The notes beneath the pieces are model-generated. The model ran no database searches and had not been told where the DNA came from. It worked only from the letters and a program-made list of their open reading frames with translations. From positions 1,054,001 to 1,118,000 of the forward strand of contig NZ_FOUX01000003.1 in NCBI RefSeq assembly GCF_900114995.1: a stretch of DNA of 64,000 nt, written 5' to 3'. Both the position numbers and the translations under genes were made by a program. The DNA comes from Chitinophaga sp. YR627 (lineage in GTDB: Bacteria > Bacteroidota > Bacteroidia > Chitinophagales > Chitinophagaceae). Positions 17,149 through 25,903 of the stretch are shown one piece after another (the first letter of the stretch is position 1; each line of letters begins with the position of its first letter).

Positions 17149-17499
17149 ATGAGCAGAATACCTGTTGGAATCCGCCATTTTACCAGGCGTGCCCTATCCA
17201 AAGAAGAGGCAGGATGCATTGATGCAATGCCTGGCGCGTTGCAACTTGAATATATCCAGTATTACTTTCACCTCTGTCAGATACCGGTGATACCGACGAA
17301 GGCCGGCTGGTATGCACGTAATAAAGAGAATACGATTGAGAAATTGCCGGAGGATATTGCCGCGCAGCTGAATGCCATCTATCATCCCCGTGTTTCTCTC
17401 TGGGCCTGTCTGGGACCATTGATGCTGATCATCGTAGTGGCACTCGCTTTCCTGGTCAAAGGACTGGCTGCGTACTACACAGAAACGCCTATCCTATGA
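17149..17499 (+). CDS. Small membrane protein, related to its downstream neighbour
   Basis: A 116-residue protein starting MSRIPVGIRH. It contains LEYIQYYFHLCQIPVIPTKAGWYARNKEN (about residues 34-62, quoted in parts: YIQYYFHL, PVIPTKAGW) and one C-terminal membrane helix (about 86-107). The next gene has the matching YVQHYMHL, PVMPVDAGW and a helix at the same distance, so the two are duplicates. I chose the ATG at 17149, not 17107, because both genes have the same ATACCT just before the start and the alignment then fits. Function unknown. Confidence 0.65.
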   Translation: MSRIPVGIRHFTRRALSKEEAGCIDAMPGALQLEYIQYYFHLCQIPVIPTKAGWYARNKENTIEKLPEDIAAQLNAIYHPRVSLWACLGPLMLIIVVALAFLVKGLAAYYTETPIL

Positions 17500-17566
17500 C
17501 GTATTACAGAAGACGTGTCATTTACAAACCTCACTATAATATTCCCTGCCTAATAAGACCATACCT

Positions 17567-18580
17567 ATGTTATTCATTTTTGGCACCAATTCCTATGTCA
17601 GGAAAACGATCTATCCTTCCGAATTAAAGATGGATGTACCGGCTGATATCAGCCGCTTTGAGTATGTACAACATTACATGCATCTCTTTTATCTTCCTGT
17701 TATGCCGGTGGACGCGGGATGGGTTGCCCGTAGTAAGGAAAATAAGAGAAAAGCATATAAAGTGAATCCGCTGTTGGAAGAAGCGCTCTGGAAGTTGTAT
17801 GAACCCGGTGCGCCGTTGATATCTTTCCTGTTACCGGGACTGCTGTTAATTGGTTTGCTGGTCTTCTTTGGCGTCAATATGATAAGGACAGAGGTGGAGA
17901 GCTTTAGCGGTAACAGTGAGCAGACAGATTGGGATAATACCGCCGGTATCAGGTCACAACTTAATCACGCTGTTGTAAATGACTATCTCAGGTTTGGTAA
18001 AAAAGCCTTTGGCGAACGGGAGCGGCCAGTTTATGCGAAAGTATTATCTGTGAAAGATTCAGCCCTGTTTTTACAGGTGGCAGATACTGCAAAAGGTCAG
18101 TTTTATCATGGGGAAAGCCTGTTTGAAATGTTTGATGATAATATACCCACTATTCAGGCTGAATGGGTCAGTATTGATCTGCTTGGAAGAATTACCCTAA
18201 GGAACCAGGATACGGTCTTATTTGGGCTTAGAAACCTATCTCTGAAGGAGGTTGGGCATATAGAAGACAAGCGGACTTTTGGCGTACGTAAAGTAAACAG
18301 TTATGGTGAGCAGGATGAACTGGTTATGGAGCATTCAGGAAAGAACATCAGCATTACTGCTGTAAAAAACCTCGAAGGGAAGATTGAACCGGCTGATAAG
18401 CGCATGCATGCTCCTTATGAATTACCTACGCTGTTTTCATTGAAGTACCATATTCACCAGACAGATAGCACCGCCAGATTTAAGGTGACGCTGAAGGATA
18501 TAAAAGGACGTTATTCCTATTATACGGTTACTGTGAGAAGTGATGAAGAGCAACTGATGATCGTGCGTGATAGTTTATAG
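17567..18580 (+). CDS. Membrane protein of unknown function, extended paralogue
   Basis: A 337-residue protein. Its N-terminal 100 residues match the gene before it: YVQHYMHL, PVMPVDAGW, then one membrane helix (about residues 84-106). The remaining 230 residues are a soluble, probably beta-rich domain on one side of the membrane, with no motif I recognise (for example FDDNIPTIQAEWVSIDLLGR). The shared N-terminal piece recalls a small Bacteroidota family that often carries a zinc ribbon, but no Cys pairs are present here. The gene ends at a bidirectional terminator. Confidence 0.7.
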   Translation: MLFIFGTNSYVRKTIYPSELKMDVPADISRFEYVQHYMHLFYLPVMPVDAGWVARSKENKRKAYKVNPLLEEALWKLYEPGAPLISFLLPGLLLIGLLVFFGVNMIRTEVESFSGNSEQTDWDNTAGIRSQLNHAVVNDYLRFGKKAFGERERPVYAKVLSVKDSALFLQVADTAKGQFYHGESLFEMFDDNIPTIQAEWVSIDLLGRITLRNQDTVLFGLRNLSLKEVGHIEDKRTFGVRKVNSYGEQDELVMEHSGKNISITAVKNLEGKIEPADKRMHAPYELPTLFSLKYHIHQTDSTARFKVTLKDIKGRYSYYTVTVRSDEEQLMIVRDSL

Positions 18581-18623
18581 AAATAAAAAAGGCGCTCGCT
18601 GTTAACGAACGCCTTTTATTTCC
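18581..18623. terminator. Bidirectional terminator between 17567 gene and clpX
   Basis: AAAAAAGGCG and CGCCTTTTATT pair, with one internal mismatch, around CTGTTAA. A- and T-rich runs flank both sides, so it can end both convergent genes. Confidence 0.8.
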
Positions 18624-18648
18624 CTGTAGTATTAGTATAATAAGTTTG

Positions 18649-19884
18649 TTAAGCGACTTTCAGCTGTACGAGGGTGGATTTGTCCAGTCTTTCTTCTGCG
18701 TAAGCCCTTGTCAGTACAAAGGTGCTTTCATTGGAAGAAGGGAGGTTAAACATCGCATCACTCAGTACCACTTCACAGATGGAGCGGAGACCACGCGCGC
18801 CGAGTTTATATTCCATTGCTTTTTCAACGATGTAACCAACTGCGTCATCTTCGATCACCAGGTCAATACCTTCTACTTTGAACAGTTTCTTGTATTGTCT
18901 CACCAGTGCATTTTTCGGCTCGGTCAGGATGGCTTTCAGCGCTTCGTGATCGAGTGAATTCAGGTAAGTCACAACCGGCAGACGACCCAGGAGTTCTGGA
19001 ATCAGGCCGAAGGCCTTGAGATCCTGAGAGTTGATGTAGCGAAGGATGTGCTTTTTGTTCTCTTCTTCTCTGTCAGTGTTAACAGTGAAGCCGATACTGT
19101 GTGTCTGCACCCTGCGGCTGATGATCTTGTCAACGCCGTCGAATGCGCCACCGCATATGAACAGGATATTCTGTGTATTTACTTTGATGAGTTTCTGCTC
19201 AGGGTGTTTACGACCGCCCTGTGGTGGTACGAGTGCTTCGGTACCTTCCAGCAGTTTGAGGAGACCCTGTTGTACACCTTCACCGCTTACGTCGCGGGTG
19301 ATGGAAGGGTTATCGCTTTTACGCGCGATCTTATCGATCTCATCGATATATACGATACCACGTTCAGCAGCCTCGACATCGTAGTTACATACCTGTAACA
19401 GACGGGTCAGGATGCTTTCTACGTCTTCACCTACGTAACCTGCTTCCGTGAACACGGTCGCATCTACGATGGTAAAAGGTACATTGAGCAGACGGGCGAT
19501 AGATTTAGCCAGCAGGGTTTTACCCGTACCGGTTTCTCCTACCATGATGATATTGGATTTCTCGATCTCCACATCGTCATCACCAACCTGTTGGTTGAGA
19601 CGTTTGTAGTGGTTATAAACGGCAACGGCCAGTATTTTTTTCGCGTCGTCCTGTCCAATTACATATTCATCCAGGAATTTCTTGATCTCTACCGGCTTCG
19701 CCACTTTTGGTACAAAGTGGGAAGGCGCTTTCTTGCCTTGTTGCTGAAACAGCTCCTGTTCTATGATTTCCTGCGCGTTTGCCACACAGTTCTCACAGAT
19801 ATGACCCTCAGCACCAGCAATCAGTATCTGCACTTCATCTTTTGAACGGTTGCAAAATGAGCAACGGATTTTGGACTCTTTCAT
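18649..19884 (-). CDS. clpX: ATP-dependent Clp protease ATP-binding subunit ClpX
   Basis: ClpX is the AAA+ unfoldase that feeds proteins to ClpP. The 411-residue protein has the N-terminal zinc finger with Cys8, Cys11, Cys30 and Cys33, Walker A GETGTGKT at 116-123, Walker B VYIDEIDKI near 183-191, and the pore and sensor motifs of the family. Length is normal. It lies next to clpP and tig, a common arrangement, but a terminator after clpP and a promoter element just before clpX suggest separate transcription. Confidence 0.97.
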   Translation of the reverse strand: MKESKIRCSFCNRSKDEVQILIAGAEGHICENCVANAQEIIEQELFQQQGKKAPSHFVPKVAKPVEIKKFLDEYVIGQDDAKKILAVAVYNHYKRLNQQVGDDDVEIEKSNIIMVGETGTGKTLLAKSIARLLNVPFTIVDATVFTEAGYVGEDVESILTRLLQVCNYDVEAAERGIVYIDEIDKIARKSDNPSITRDVSGEGVQQGLLKLLEGTEALVPPQGGRKHPEQKLIKVNTQNILFICGGAFDGVDKIISRRVQTHSIGFTVNTDREEENKKHILRYINSQDLKAFGLIPELLGRLPVVTYLNSLDHEALKAILTEPKNALVRQYKKLFKVEGIDLVIEDDAVGYIVEKAMEYKLGARGLRSICEVVLSDAMFNLPSSNESTFVLTRAYAEERLDKSTLVQLKVA

Positions 19885-19890
19885 AGCTTA

Positions 19891-19898
19891 CAAAGGTA
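19891..19898 (-). promoter_or_regulatory. -7 element TACCTTTG of clpX
   Basis: On the minus strand TACCTTTG fits TAnnTTTG exactly and ends six bases before the clpX ATG, so the clpX mRNA may have almost no leader. A TTTC rather than TTTG box is found slightly too far upstream. Confidence 0.45.
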
Positions 19899-19920
19899 CG
19901 TTAAAAGGGGAATTTAGATA

Positions 19921-19960
19921 GAAAAAGGGTGCTGAAAAGTTCATTTTCGCACCCTTTTTC
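19921..19960 (-). terminator. Terminator of the tig-clpP transcript
   Basis: GGGTGC-GAAAA pairs with TTTTC-GCACCC around a short loop, flanked by A5 and T5 runs. It is 20 bases past the clpP stop and separates clpP from clpX. Confidence 0.8.
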
Positions 19961-19982
19961 ATGTAGCTTTTTCCGTAATCTA

Positions 19983-20687
19983 TTATTGCGGAGTGTTGTT
20001 TTCCTGCTGTTTTCTTGGATTTCTGGTGAGTACGTCATCGATGATGCCGTATTCTTTTGCTTCATCAGCAGTCATCCAATAGTCACGATCTGAGTCTTTT
20101 TCGACTTTCTTCACTGGCTGACCACAATGGGTAGCGATGATTTCGTTCAGCTCTTTTTTCAGCTTAACGAACTCACGTGCAGTGATTTCGATGTCGGAAG
20201 TCTGACCTTCCGCACCACCATGAGGCTGGTGAATCATAACCCTGGCGTGTTTCAGCGCAGTACGCTTACCTTTTGTACCAGCTACCAGCAGTACAGCGCC
20301 GAAAGAAGCGGCCATACCAGTACAGATAGTTGCTACATCAGGAGCGATGATCTGCATCGTGTCATATATACCTAAACCTGCATAAACGCTACCACCGGGG
20401 CTGTTGATATACATCTGTATATCACGGGTACGGTCAGTAGATTCCAGGAACAGTAACTGAGCAGTAATGATATTCGCTACGTAGTCATTTACAGGGTCTC
20501 CCATGAAAATGATACGATCCATCATCAAACGGGAAAACACGTCCATGATTGCCATATTCATCGGGCGTTCCTCGATGATGTTTGGCGTCAGGGCATTGAT
20601 CTGATGACGGGTATAGCTATCTACTACCAGGCTGCTGATCCCTCTATGCTGGATGGCATATTTCCTGAATTCGTTATTAATGTTCAT
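19983..20687 (-). CDS. clpP: ATP-dependent Clp protease proteolytic subunit ClpP
   Basis: ClpP is the serine protease chamber of the Clp complex. The 234-residue product has nucleophile Ser128 in GMAASFGA, catalytic His153 in MIHQPHGG and the expected acidic residue near DRDYWMTADEA. It has a short C-terminal tail (NPRKQQENNTPQ). I chose the ATG at 20687, MNINNEF, over an upstream TTG, because it overlaps the tig stop by 11 bases. That overlap implies translational coupling with trigger factor. Confidence 0.95.
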   Translation of the reverse strand: MNINNEFRKYAIQHRGISSLVVDSYTRHQINALTPNIIEERPMNMAIMDVFSRLMMDRIIFMGDPVNDYVANIITAQLLFLESTDRTRDIQMYINSPGGSVYAGLGIYDTMQIIAPDVATICTGMAASFGAVLLVAGTKGKRTALKHARVMIHQPHGGAEGQTSDIEITAREFVKLKKELNEIIATHCGQPVKKVEKDSDRDYWMTADEAKEYGIIDDVLTRNPRKQQENNTPQ

Positions 20688-22053
20688 GATGGTGATGTTT
20701 ATTAGGTAATTTAGCAAATTCTTCGGCTGTTACTTCCTCATCCTTCACATTTACCTTATTTTCTGCCCAATCAAACAATTTCTGGGTCACCATTTCGCGG
20801 TAGGTCTGGTCCACGAATTTCTCATCCTGCAGCAGACGCTCCAGGTAGCTGTCCAGCCAGTCAGCGCCATCGGTAGCAGCAGCGCCACCAAAATAGCCCA
20901 TAACTTTCTGTTTAGCAGCTTCTTTCACCTCGTCGAAAGAAACGTCCAGCTGATTTTCGCGGATCAGTTTATCGCTGATGAGTGTCCAGCGTAACTGATG
21001 ATCAAAACCTGGATATTCTTTGTCAGCTTCTTCAGCGGTTTTTGGTTTTTCACCGCCGGTCTGCAGCCAACGTTTCAGAAAATCCTTAGGCAGCTCAATA
21101 GGCGTCTCGTGAACCAGCACTTCGAACAGGTCGTTGTGCAGGCGGTTGCGGCTTTCGGCATCCCAGGATTTTTCTATTTCTGATTGCAGTTTTTCGCGGA
21201 AGGCTGCTTCAGTAGTGATTTCTTCAGCATTGAATACTTCTTTGAAAAACTCTTCGTTCAGTTCTCTTTTTTCTATTAATTCTACCTTGGTAATAGTCAG
21301 TTTGTAGTATTTCGCAGAGATATCTTCGTGCAGACCCAGTACATCGTGCTGGAACCACACCAGTTTATCTGCATCGATCGCAGCAGAAGCCAGCACTACA
21401 ATGCTATCTTCTTTTTTCTTACCCTGCAGTTCTTTCTGAGTAGCAGCAGAGAAATTCTTTACGAGGAAAGAAACTTCTTTCTGCAGACCACCCTCTACAG
21501 CAGTACCCTGGGCGTCTGTTTCAACAACATTCAGGCCGAGTACATTATTTTCAGAGGAAATCGCTTCAACTTCTTCAGATTTACCACCTCTTAACTGCAG
21601 GCGCTCAATCTCTTCGTTCAGCATTTCCGGGGTAGCCTTGATCTTGTAACGGGTCAGGGTAGTCTTTCCGGACTCAAGTGGAGTCACTTCGAAAGCTGGT
21701 TTCAGACCGATTTCGAAATCGAAGTTGTATTCAGATGGGCTATTGATATCGAAATTTTTCGCTTCTTTGTCCAGGGACAGTGGCTGTGCAAATATTTCCA
21801 CTTTCTCATTCTGGAGATATCCCATCAACTCTTTTTCCACGGTTTTCAGTACTTCATCTGAGAAAATGGCCTGACCATGCATCTTTTTTACCATGCCTAC
21901 AGGTACCATTCCTTTACGGAATCCTGGTATATTGGCGGTTTTGCTGAGTTGCTTTACTGCTTTGTCAAAATTGGGAAGATAATCTTCCTGGCTCACTTTC
22001 ACAGTGATCTTATCATTCAATAAACCGATGTTTTCTCTGGTAACGGTTGCCAT
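20677..22053 (-). CDS. tig: Trigger factor
   Basis: Trigger factor is the ribosome-bound chaperone. The 458-residue product has the ribosome-binding signature GFRKGMVP at about residues 41-48, a long helical C-terminal region, and a weak PPIase-like middle section. The protein ends NKHHHHEH, a natural His-rich tail. It is the first gene of a tig-clpP unit. Length fits Bacteroidota trigger factors. Confidence 0.92.
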   Translation of the reverse strand: MATVTRENIGLLNDKITVKVSQEDYLPNFDKAVKQLSKTANIPGFRKGMVPVGMVKKMHGQAIFSDEVLKTVEKELMGYLQNEKVEIFAQPLSLDKEAKNFDINSPSEYNFDFEIGLKPAFEVTPLESGKTTLTRYKIKATPEMLNEEIERLQLRGGKSEEVEAISSENNVLGLNVVETDAQGTAVEGGLQKEVSFLVKNFSAATQKELQGKKKEDSIVVLASAAIDADKLVWFQHDVLGLHEDISAKYYKLTITKVELIEKRELNEEFFKEVFNAEEITTEAAFREKLQSEIEKSWDAESRNRLHNDLFEVLVHETPIELPKDFLKRWLQTGGEKPKTAEEADKEYPGFDHQLRWTLISDKLIRENQLDVSFDEVKEAAKQKVMGYFGGAAATDGADWLDSYLERLLQDEKFVDQTYREMVTQKLFDWAENKVNVKDEEVTAEEFAKLPNKHHHHEH

Positions 22054-22204
22054 AATAGTTTAAATGTTCTTGTATGAAGCAATAATAATTCCTTGTTTGT
22101 ATTTTCTGCCATGAAGTCACAAAGGCACGAAGGAATGGCAGCTATGTGGGAGTTACTTGGTGACTTAGCGCCTTAATGGCAATTTTCAGAAGCCGGTTGC
22201 CGGA

Positions 22205-22268
22205 TAAAAAAAACGCTTAATGCTGAGGCAGTCTCTGCGTTAAGCGGTCAGCATCTTGCATTAAGCGT
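22205..22268 (-). terminator. Terminator after tRNA-Leu
   Basis: CGCTTAATGC (22214-22223) pairs with GCATTAAGCG (22258-22267), with further pairing inside (TGCTGA/TCAGCA). Read on the minus strand the stem is followed by eight Ts. Confidence 0.7.
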
Positions 22269-22277
22269 CAAAAAAAG

Positions 22278-22359
22278 TGCGGGTGATAGGACTCGAACCT
22301 ACATGCCGTGAAGCACCAGATCCTAAGTCTGGCGTGTCTACCAATTTCACCACACCCGC
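22278..22359 (-). tRNA. tRNA-Leu, anticodon UAG
   Basis: The minus strand gives an 82-nt class II tRNA: acceptor GCGGGTG pairing CACCCGC, anticodon stem CCAGA/TCTGG with loop CTTAGGA (anticodon TAG), a variable arm, and T-loop GGTTCGAGTCC. The discriminator base is A and CCA is not encoded. A long variable arm fits leucine. Confidence 0.95.
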
Positions 22360-22463
22360 ATTTAAATATTTATAAGAACTATTTCCCCCGTAAGAAATAC
22401 TGGGAAAAGGACTGCGAAGGTATGTTTTTTTATGAATAAAAAAAATCAGACCCAACAGAATTT

Positions 22464-23381
22464 TTAAGTCACTGTCAGTCCTTCTACAACGGGTCTTAAC
22501 AGATGGGCCAGCCGCTCCGAAAAAGTCCGTGTATAACGGTTGTCAGGGTCCAGGGTCGGGTCAAGGATCGTAATATGCATCCCCTTGAAATACCCCGAGT
22601 TAACTAATGGCGTCAGGGTTTCCTCCAGTTCCAGGTAGGAGAGACCGCCCTCCTCCGGACTATCCACACAAGGCATGACATCATTGTCCAGTACATCCAC
22701 ATCCAGGTGGATCCAGAACCCGTCCAGCCCCGTATGCCCCATCATCGTCAGGAATTCCGTCGTTATGGCATGTATCCCGCGTGCCCGGATAGATGGCAGG
22801 TCATAATAATGGACCTGGCTGTCCCGGATGATCTGTACATATTCCTCGTCCAGCTCCCGGTTGCCATAAGCATAAATGTGCTGCTCCATTATATATGGAC
22901 GCAATGAGTGAATATCACACAACTTGGGATGCCCGTTGCCGGATACGATCGCCAGTCCCATACCTGCGGCTCCGGCAGTGCCGGAATGGAAAGGGAGCAT
23001 ATAATCATGATGTCCATCCATTGAAAACAGACCATAGCTGCCACCGGTACACTTCAACCCCAGGGCAGTACCTATCAGGATACTGCAGTCGCCACCAATA
23101 ACAATAGGGATAATATCTTTCTGAACCGCTTCGCAAACCCTTTCTGCCAGCAACTGGCTATAGGCACAGATAGCATCGGCATTCCGGATCTGACTGTCCG
23201 GGTCTATGTCCATCGTATAAGGTGGAGCAGGAACATTGATAACATGGGTAATACCAGCTTCGCTGGCAAAGCCATTCCGGCGTAGTGCTTCCGGAAGAAA
23301 ACGCACACCGGGTTCCACACCTGGACCAGGTTCCTTCAAACCCAGGTTAGACGGGGCCTCAATGATCATGAAATTACGCAT
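22464..23381 (-). CDS. Arginase/agmatinase-family hydrolase
   Basis: A 305-residue ureohydrolase-fold protein. The family metal sites appear as GGDCS, DGHHD and HLDVDVLD. The usual first site is GGDHS, so one Mn ligand His is replaced by Cys, a variant found in a subfamily of uncertain substrate. It might act on arginine, agmatine, formimidoylglutamate or a related guanidino compound; no urea-cycle or histidine-degradation genes are near to decide. The ATG at 23381 is the first start. No signal peptide is seen. Confidence 0.8.
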   Translation of the reverse strand: MRNFMIIEAPSNLGLKEPGPGVEPGVRFLPEALRRNGFASEAGITHVINVPAPPYTMDIDPDSQIRNADAICAYSQLLAERVCEAVQKDIIPIVIGGDCSILIGTALGLKCTGGSYGLFSMDGHHDYMLPFHSGTAGAAGMGLAIVSGNGHPKLCDIHSLRPYIMEQHIYAYGNRELDEEYVQIIRDSQVHYYDLPSIRARGIHAITTEFLTMMGHTGLDGFWIHLDVDVLDNDVMPCVDSPEEGGLSYLELEETLTPLVNSGYFKGMHITILDPTLDPDNRYTRTFSERLAHLLRPVVEGLTVT

Positions 23382-23472
23382 CGGTACACGGTTTTGTGTC
23401 GTTTAACGTGGTCATAACAGTTGTGTACCGAAGATAAGCGCTTTCACAGAAACGCCGGACGCAGTGGCCGCT

Positions 23473-24678
23473 TTAAATTTTCTGTAACGCCATTTCTACT
23501 GCTGCACTGCCCGCTGCTTTCGCCTTATTTCTGAAGAAAAGCAGGATGTTGACAGTAATAATGGCACTGCAACCCAGACATACTGCCGGCCAGTGGCCAA
23601 CATTCCAGAGGAACAACCCCATAGCGGAACCTGTTGCACCTCCTATAAATGTAGATGTCATGAAGACCGTATTGAAACGGTTTCTGGCTTCCGGAAGAAT
23701 TGAATATATAATGGTCTGGTTCGTTACCTGCACCGCCTGATGGCCTACATCGAGGATGATGATACCTGCCAGGAGCAGGAAAATGCCGCTACCGGTAAAG
23801 TAAAAGCCGATAAAGCTCAGTAACTCACATACCAGTCCTATAATAATATTGTTACGGGGATCGCGTCCGTCACTGATCTTTCCTACCAGTGGTGCAGCCA
23901 GTGCACCCGCGGCCCCTGCCAGTCCGAACAGTCCTATCTCAAAGCTCTTATATCCAAAAGGGGCTGCAGAGAGGAATAATACCATGGTTACCCAGAAGGC
24001 GCTCAGCACAGCAAAAGAGAGTGCATTGGTAACAGCTGCCTGTCTTAATAATGGTTGTGTCATGGCATAATGGGCGACAGACTTCATCAACTGCCCATAA
24101 TTACCATTGAAGGATGACCGGCTCACCGGAAAACGGAGCCGCATCAGTACCATCAGCACAGCACAAACACCGGCTGCGATGTAATACATGGCTCTCCAGC
24201 CGTATAATGAGCCGATTGCACCACTAAGACTGCGGGAAGCCAGTATGCCTACCAGCAAACCGGCCATAATGACGCCGATCGTACTGCCACGTTTATGATC
24301 TGCTGCCAGGGTTGCGCCCAATGGCAGGATTAGCTGCGGTATAATACTGCAGACCCCGATCAATACGCTCGCTATCTGTAGAATGATGAAATTTTGTGCG
24401 GTAGCCGCCATCAGCAGGGCGACAATAGCAGCGCCTGTCCCGAAAAGTATCTGTTTACGGCGTTCAAGGATATCTCCCAGGGGTACCAGTAACAGCAGGC
24501 CCATGGCATAACCGATCTGTGTCAGATAGGTCACCCTTCCTGCGATACTTTCATGTAATCCCCATTCTTTGGCCATTAATACGATCAGCGGCTGGCAGTA
24601 GTAGATGTTGGCAACGATTAATCCCGCGCAGGCCGCCATAAATGCTGTATCTCCCTTTCCTAAGTGTTTCTGTTCCAT
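23473..24678 (-). CDS. MFS transporter (drug or sugar efflux type)
   Basis: A 401-residue membrane protein with about 12 hydrophobic helices, beginning MEQKHLGKGDTAFMAAC and with the loop motif PLGDILERRKQI between helices 2 and 3, typical of MFS exporters. I chose the ATG at 24678, preceded by TCAGGGA, because the longer frame would run back into the amidohydrolase gene. The substrate is unknown; it could export small compounds related to its metabolic neighbours. Confidence 0.82.
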   Translation of the reverse strand: MEQKHLGKGDTAFMAACAGLIVANIYYCQPLIVLMAKEWGLHESIAGRVTYLTQIGYAMGLLLLVPLGDILERRKQILFGTGAAIVALLMAATAQNFIILQIASVLIGVCSIIPQLILPLGATLAADHKRGSTIGVIMAGLLVGILASRSLSGAIGSLYGWRAMYYIAAGVCAVLMVLMRLRFPVSRSSFNGNYGQLMKSVAHYAMTQPLLRQAAVTNALSFAVLSAFWVTMVLFLSAAPFGYKSFEIGLFGLAGAAGALAAPLVGKISDGRDPRNNIIIGLVCELLSFIGFYFTGSGIFLLLAGIIILDVGHQAVQVTNQTIIYSILPEARNRFNTVFMTSTFIGGATGSAMGLFLWNVGHWPAVCLGCSAIITVNILLFFRNKAKAAGSAAVEMALQKI

Positions 24679-24716
24679 TCCCTGAGATTTCTGATAAAGG
24701 CGCAAAGTTACGACAA

Positions 24717-25886
24717 TTACCGGAAGCCCTCCAGTAATGCAACAGCTCCTTTTGCGAGAATAGACGAACCGAAAGGAATACAAGCCTCATTAAAGATGAC
24801 CTTCGGATGGTGCAGATAATAGTCCGGAGAAGCCGGGTCCTGCGCCCCTAGCAAATAAAACATAGAGGGCACCTTACGGGAATAATAACAGAAATCTTCC
24901 CCTGCCAGTAACGGCACTTTCTCTAGTGTATTGGCCTCGCCAAATACGTCGGTCAGACTGCCCAGCAGCTGCCGGTGCACATCTTTATTGTTGAGTACAC
25001 TGGGTATAGTAAAATAAAGATCAAATATGATCTCCGTCTGATGAATAAGTTGCAGGCCGTCAATGATCTGCTGCAGATGTGTCACCACACCATTGTAAAT
25101 ATCCAGGTTCAGGGCACGGATGGTACCTTCCAGTACGACTTTGTCAGCAATCACATTAGGGGCAACGCCACCGTTGATCTTGGTAAATGACAGTACAGCG
25201 GTTTCCATCGGAGGGGTTTGTCTGGATACGATGGCCTGGGCGGATTGTACCAGTTGCGATGCAATCAATACGGCATCTATTCCCAGCTGTGGAGAAGCGC
25301 CGGCATGGGCTGCCTTTCCTCTTACCTCGATCGTGAAGAACCCGGTACATGCGAGTGCCGGACCAAGGGCATAGGATATTTGTCCGACCGGTAAAGACGG
25401 ATCTACATGTAATCCCAGTGCCGCCTGTACATCATCGAGATGACCTGCTTCCACAAATTTCCGGGCGCCGCTTTTCTTTTCCGGATCATTGGCGGGTCCT
25501 TCTTCAGAAGGCTGAAAAAGGAATTTGATGGAACCACTGAAATCCATGTCTTTCAGTAAGGCAGCAGCGCCAATCAGCATGGCGGTATGAATATCATGTC
25601 CGCAGGCATGCATTTTCCCACTTACCGAAGAGGAAAATGGTAGTCCGGTCTCTTCCTGCATAGGAAGGGCGTCCATATCTGCACGGATAGCTACACAGGG
25701 ACCTTGTCCGCGTGTCAGTGTGGCGATAACGCCTGTGCCGGCAACATTTGAAATATAATCTATTCCCAGTCTGTCTAATTCCTGTTGTACAAGGCGGGAT
25801 GTATTTTCTTCTTCGTACCCTAATTCAGGTTGTGTGTGAATCTGTCTCCTGATCTGAATAAGCCTGTCCGTTAGTTGTGCGTCCAT
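24717..25886 (-). CDS. M20-family amidohydrolase/aminoacylase
   Basis: A 389-residue metallopeptidase-fold enzyme of the IAA-amino-acid hydrolase/aminoacylase branch. It starts with the QIRRQIHTQPELGYEE pattern, has the metal motif HACGHDIHTAM near residues 92-102 and the acidic FQPSEEGP near 128-135. Such enzymes release amino acids from N-acyl or amide conjugates. No signal peptide. It lies 38 bases before the MFS gene, so the two are likely co-transcribed: hydrolase plus transporter. An AraC regulator follows upstream. Confidence 0.88.
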   Translation of the reverse strand: MDAQLTDRLIQIRRQIHTQPELGYEEENTSRLVQQELDRLGIDYISNVAGTGVIATLTRGQGPCVAIRADMDALPMQEETGLPFSSSVSGKMHACGHDIHTAMLIGAAALLKDMDFSGSIKFLFQPSEEGPANDPEKKSGARKFVEAGHLDDVQAALGLHVDPSLPVGQISYALGPALACTGFFTIEVRGKAAHAGASPQLGIDAVLIASQLVQSAQAIVSRQTPPMETAVLSFTKINGGVAPNVIADKVVLEGTIRALNLDIYNGVVTHLQQIIDGLQLIHQTEIIFDLYFTIPSVLNNKDVHRQLLGSLTDVFGEANTLEKVPLLAGEDFCYYSRKVPSMFYLLGAQDPASPDYYLHHPKVIFNEACIPFGSSILAKGAVALLEGFR

Positions 25887-25903
25887 CTATGCAGCATTTT
25901 CCG

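Noticed and set aside
22261..22455. A 64-codon frame across the tRNA-Leu gene
   Set aside because: It reads through a clear tRNA structure.
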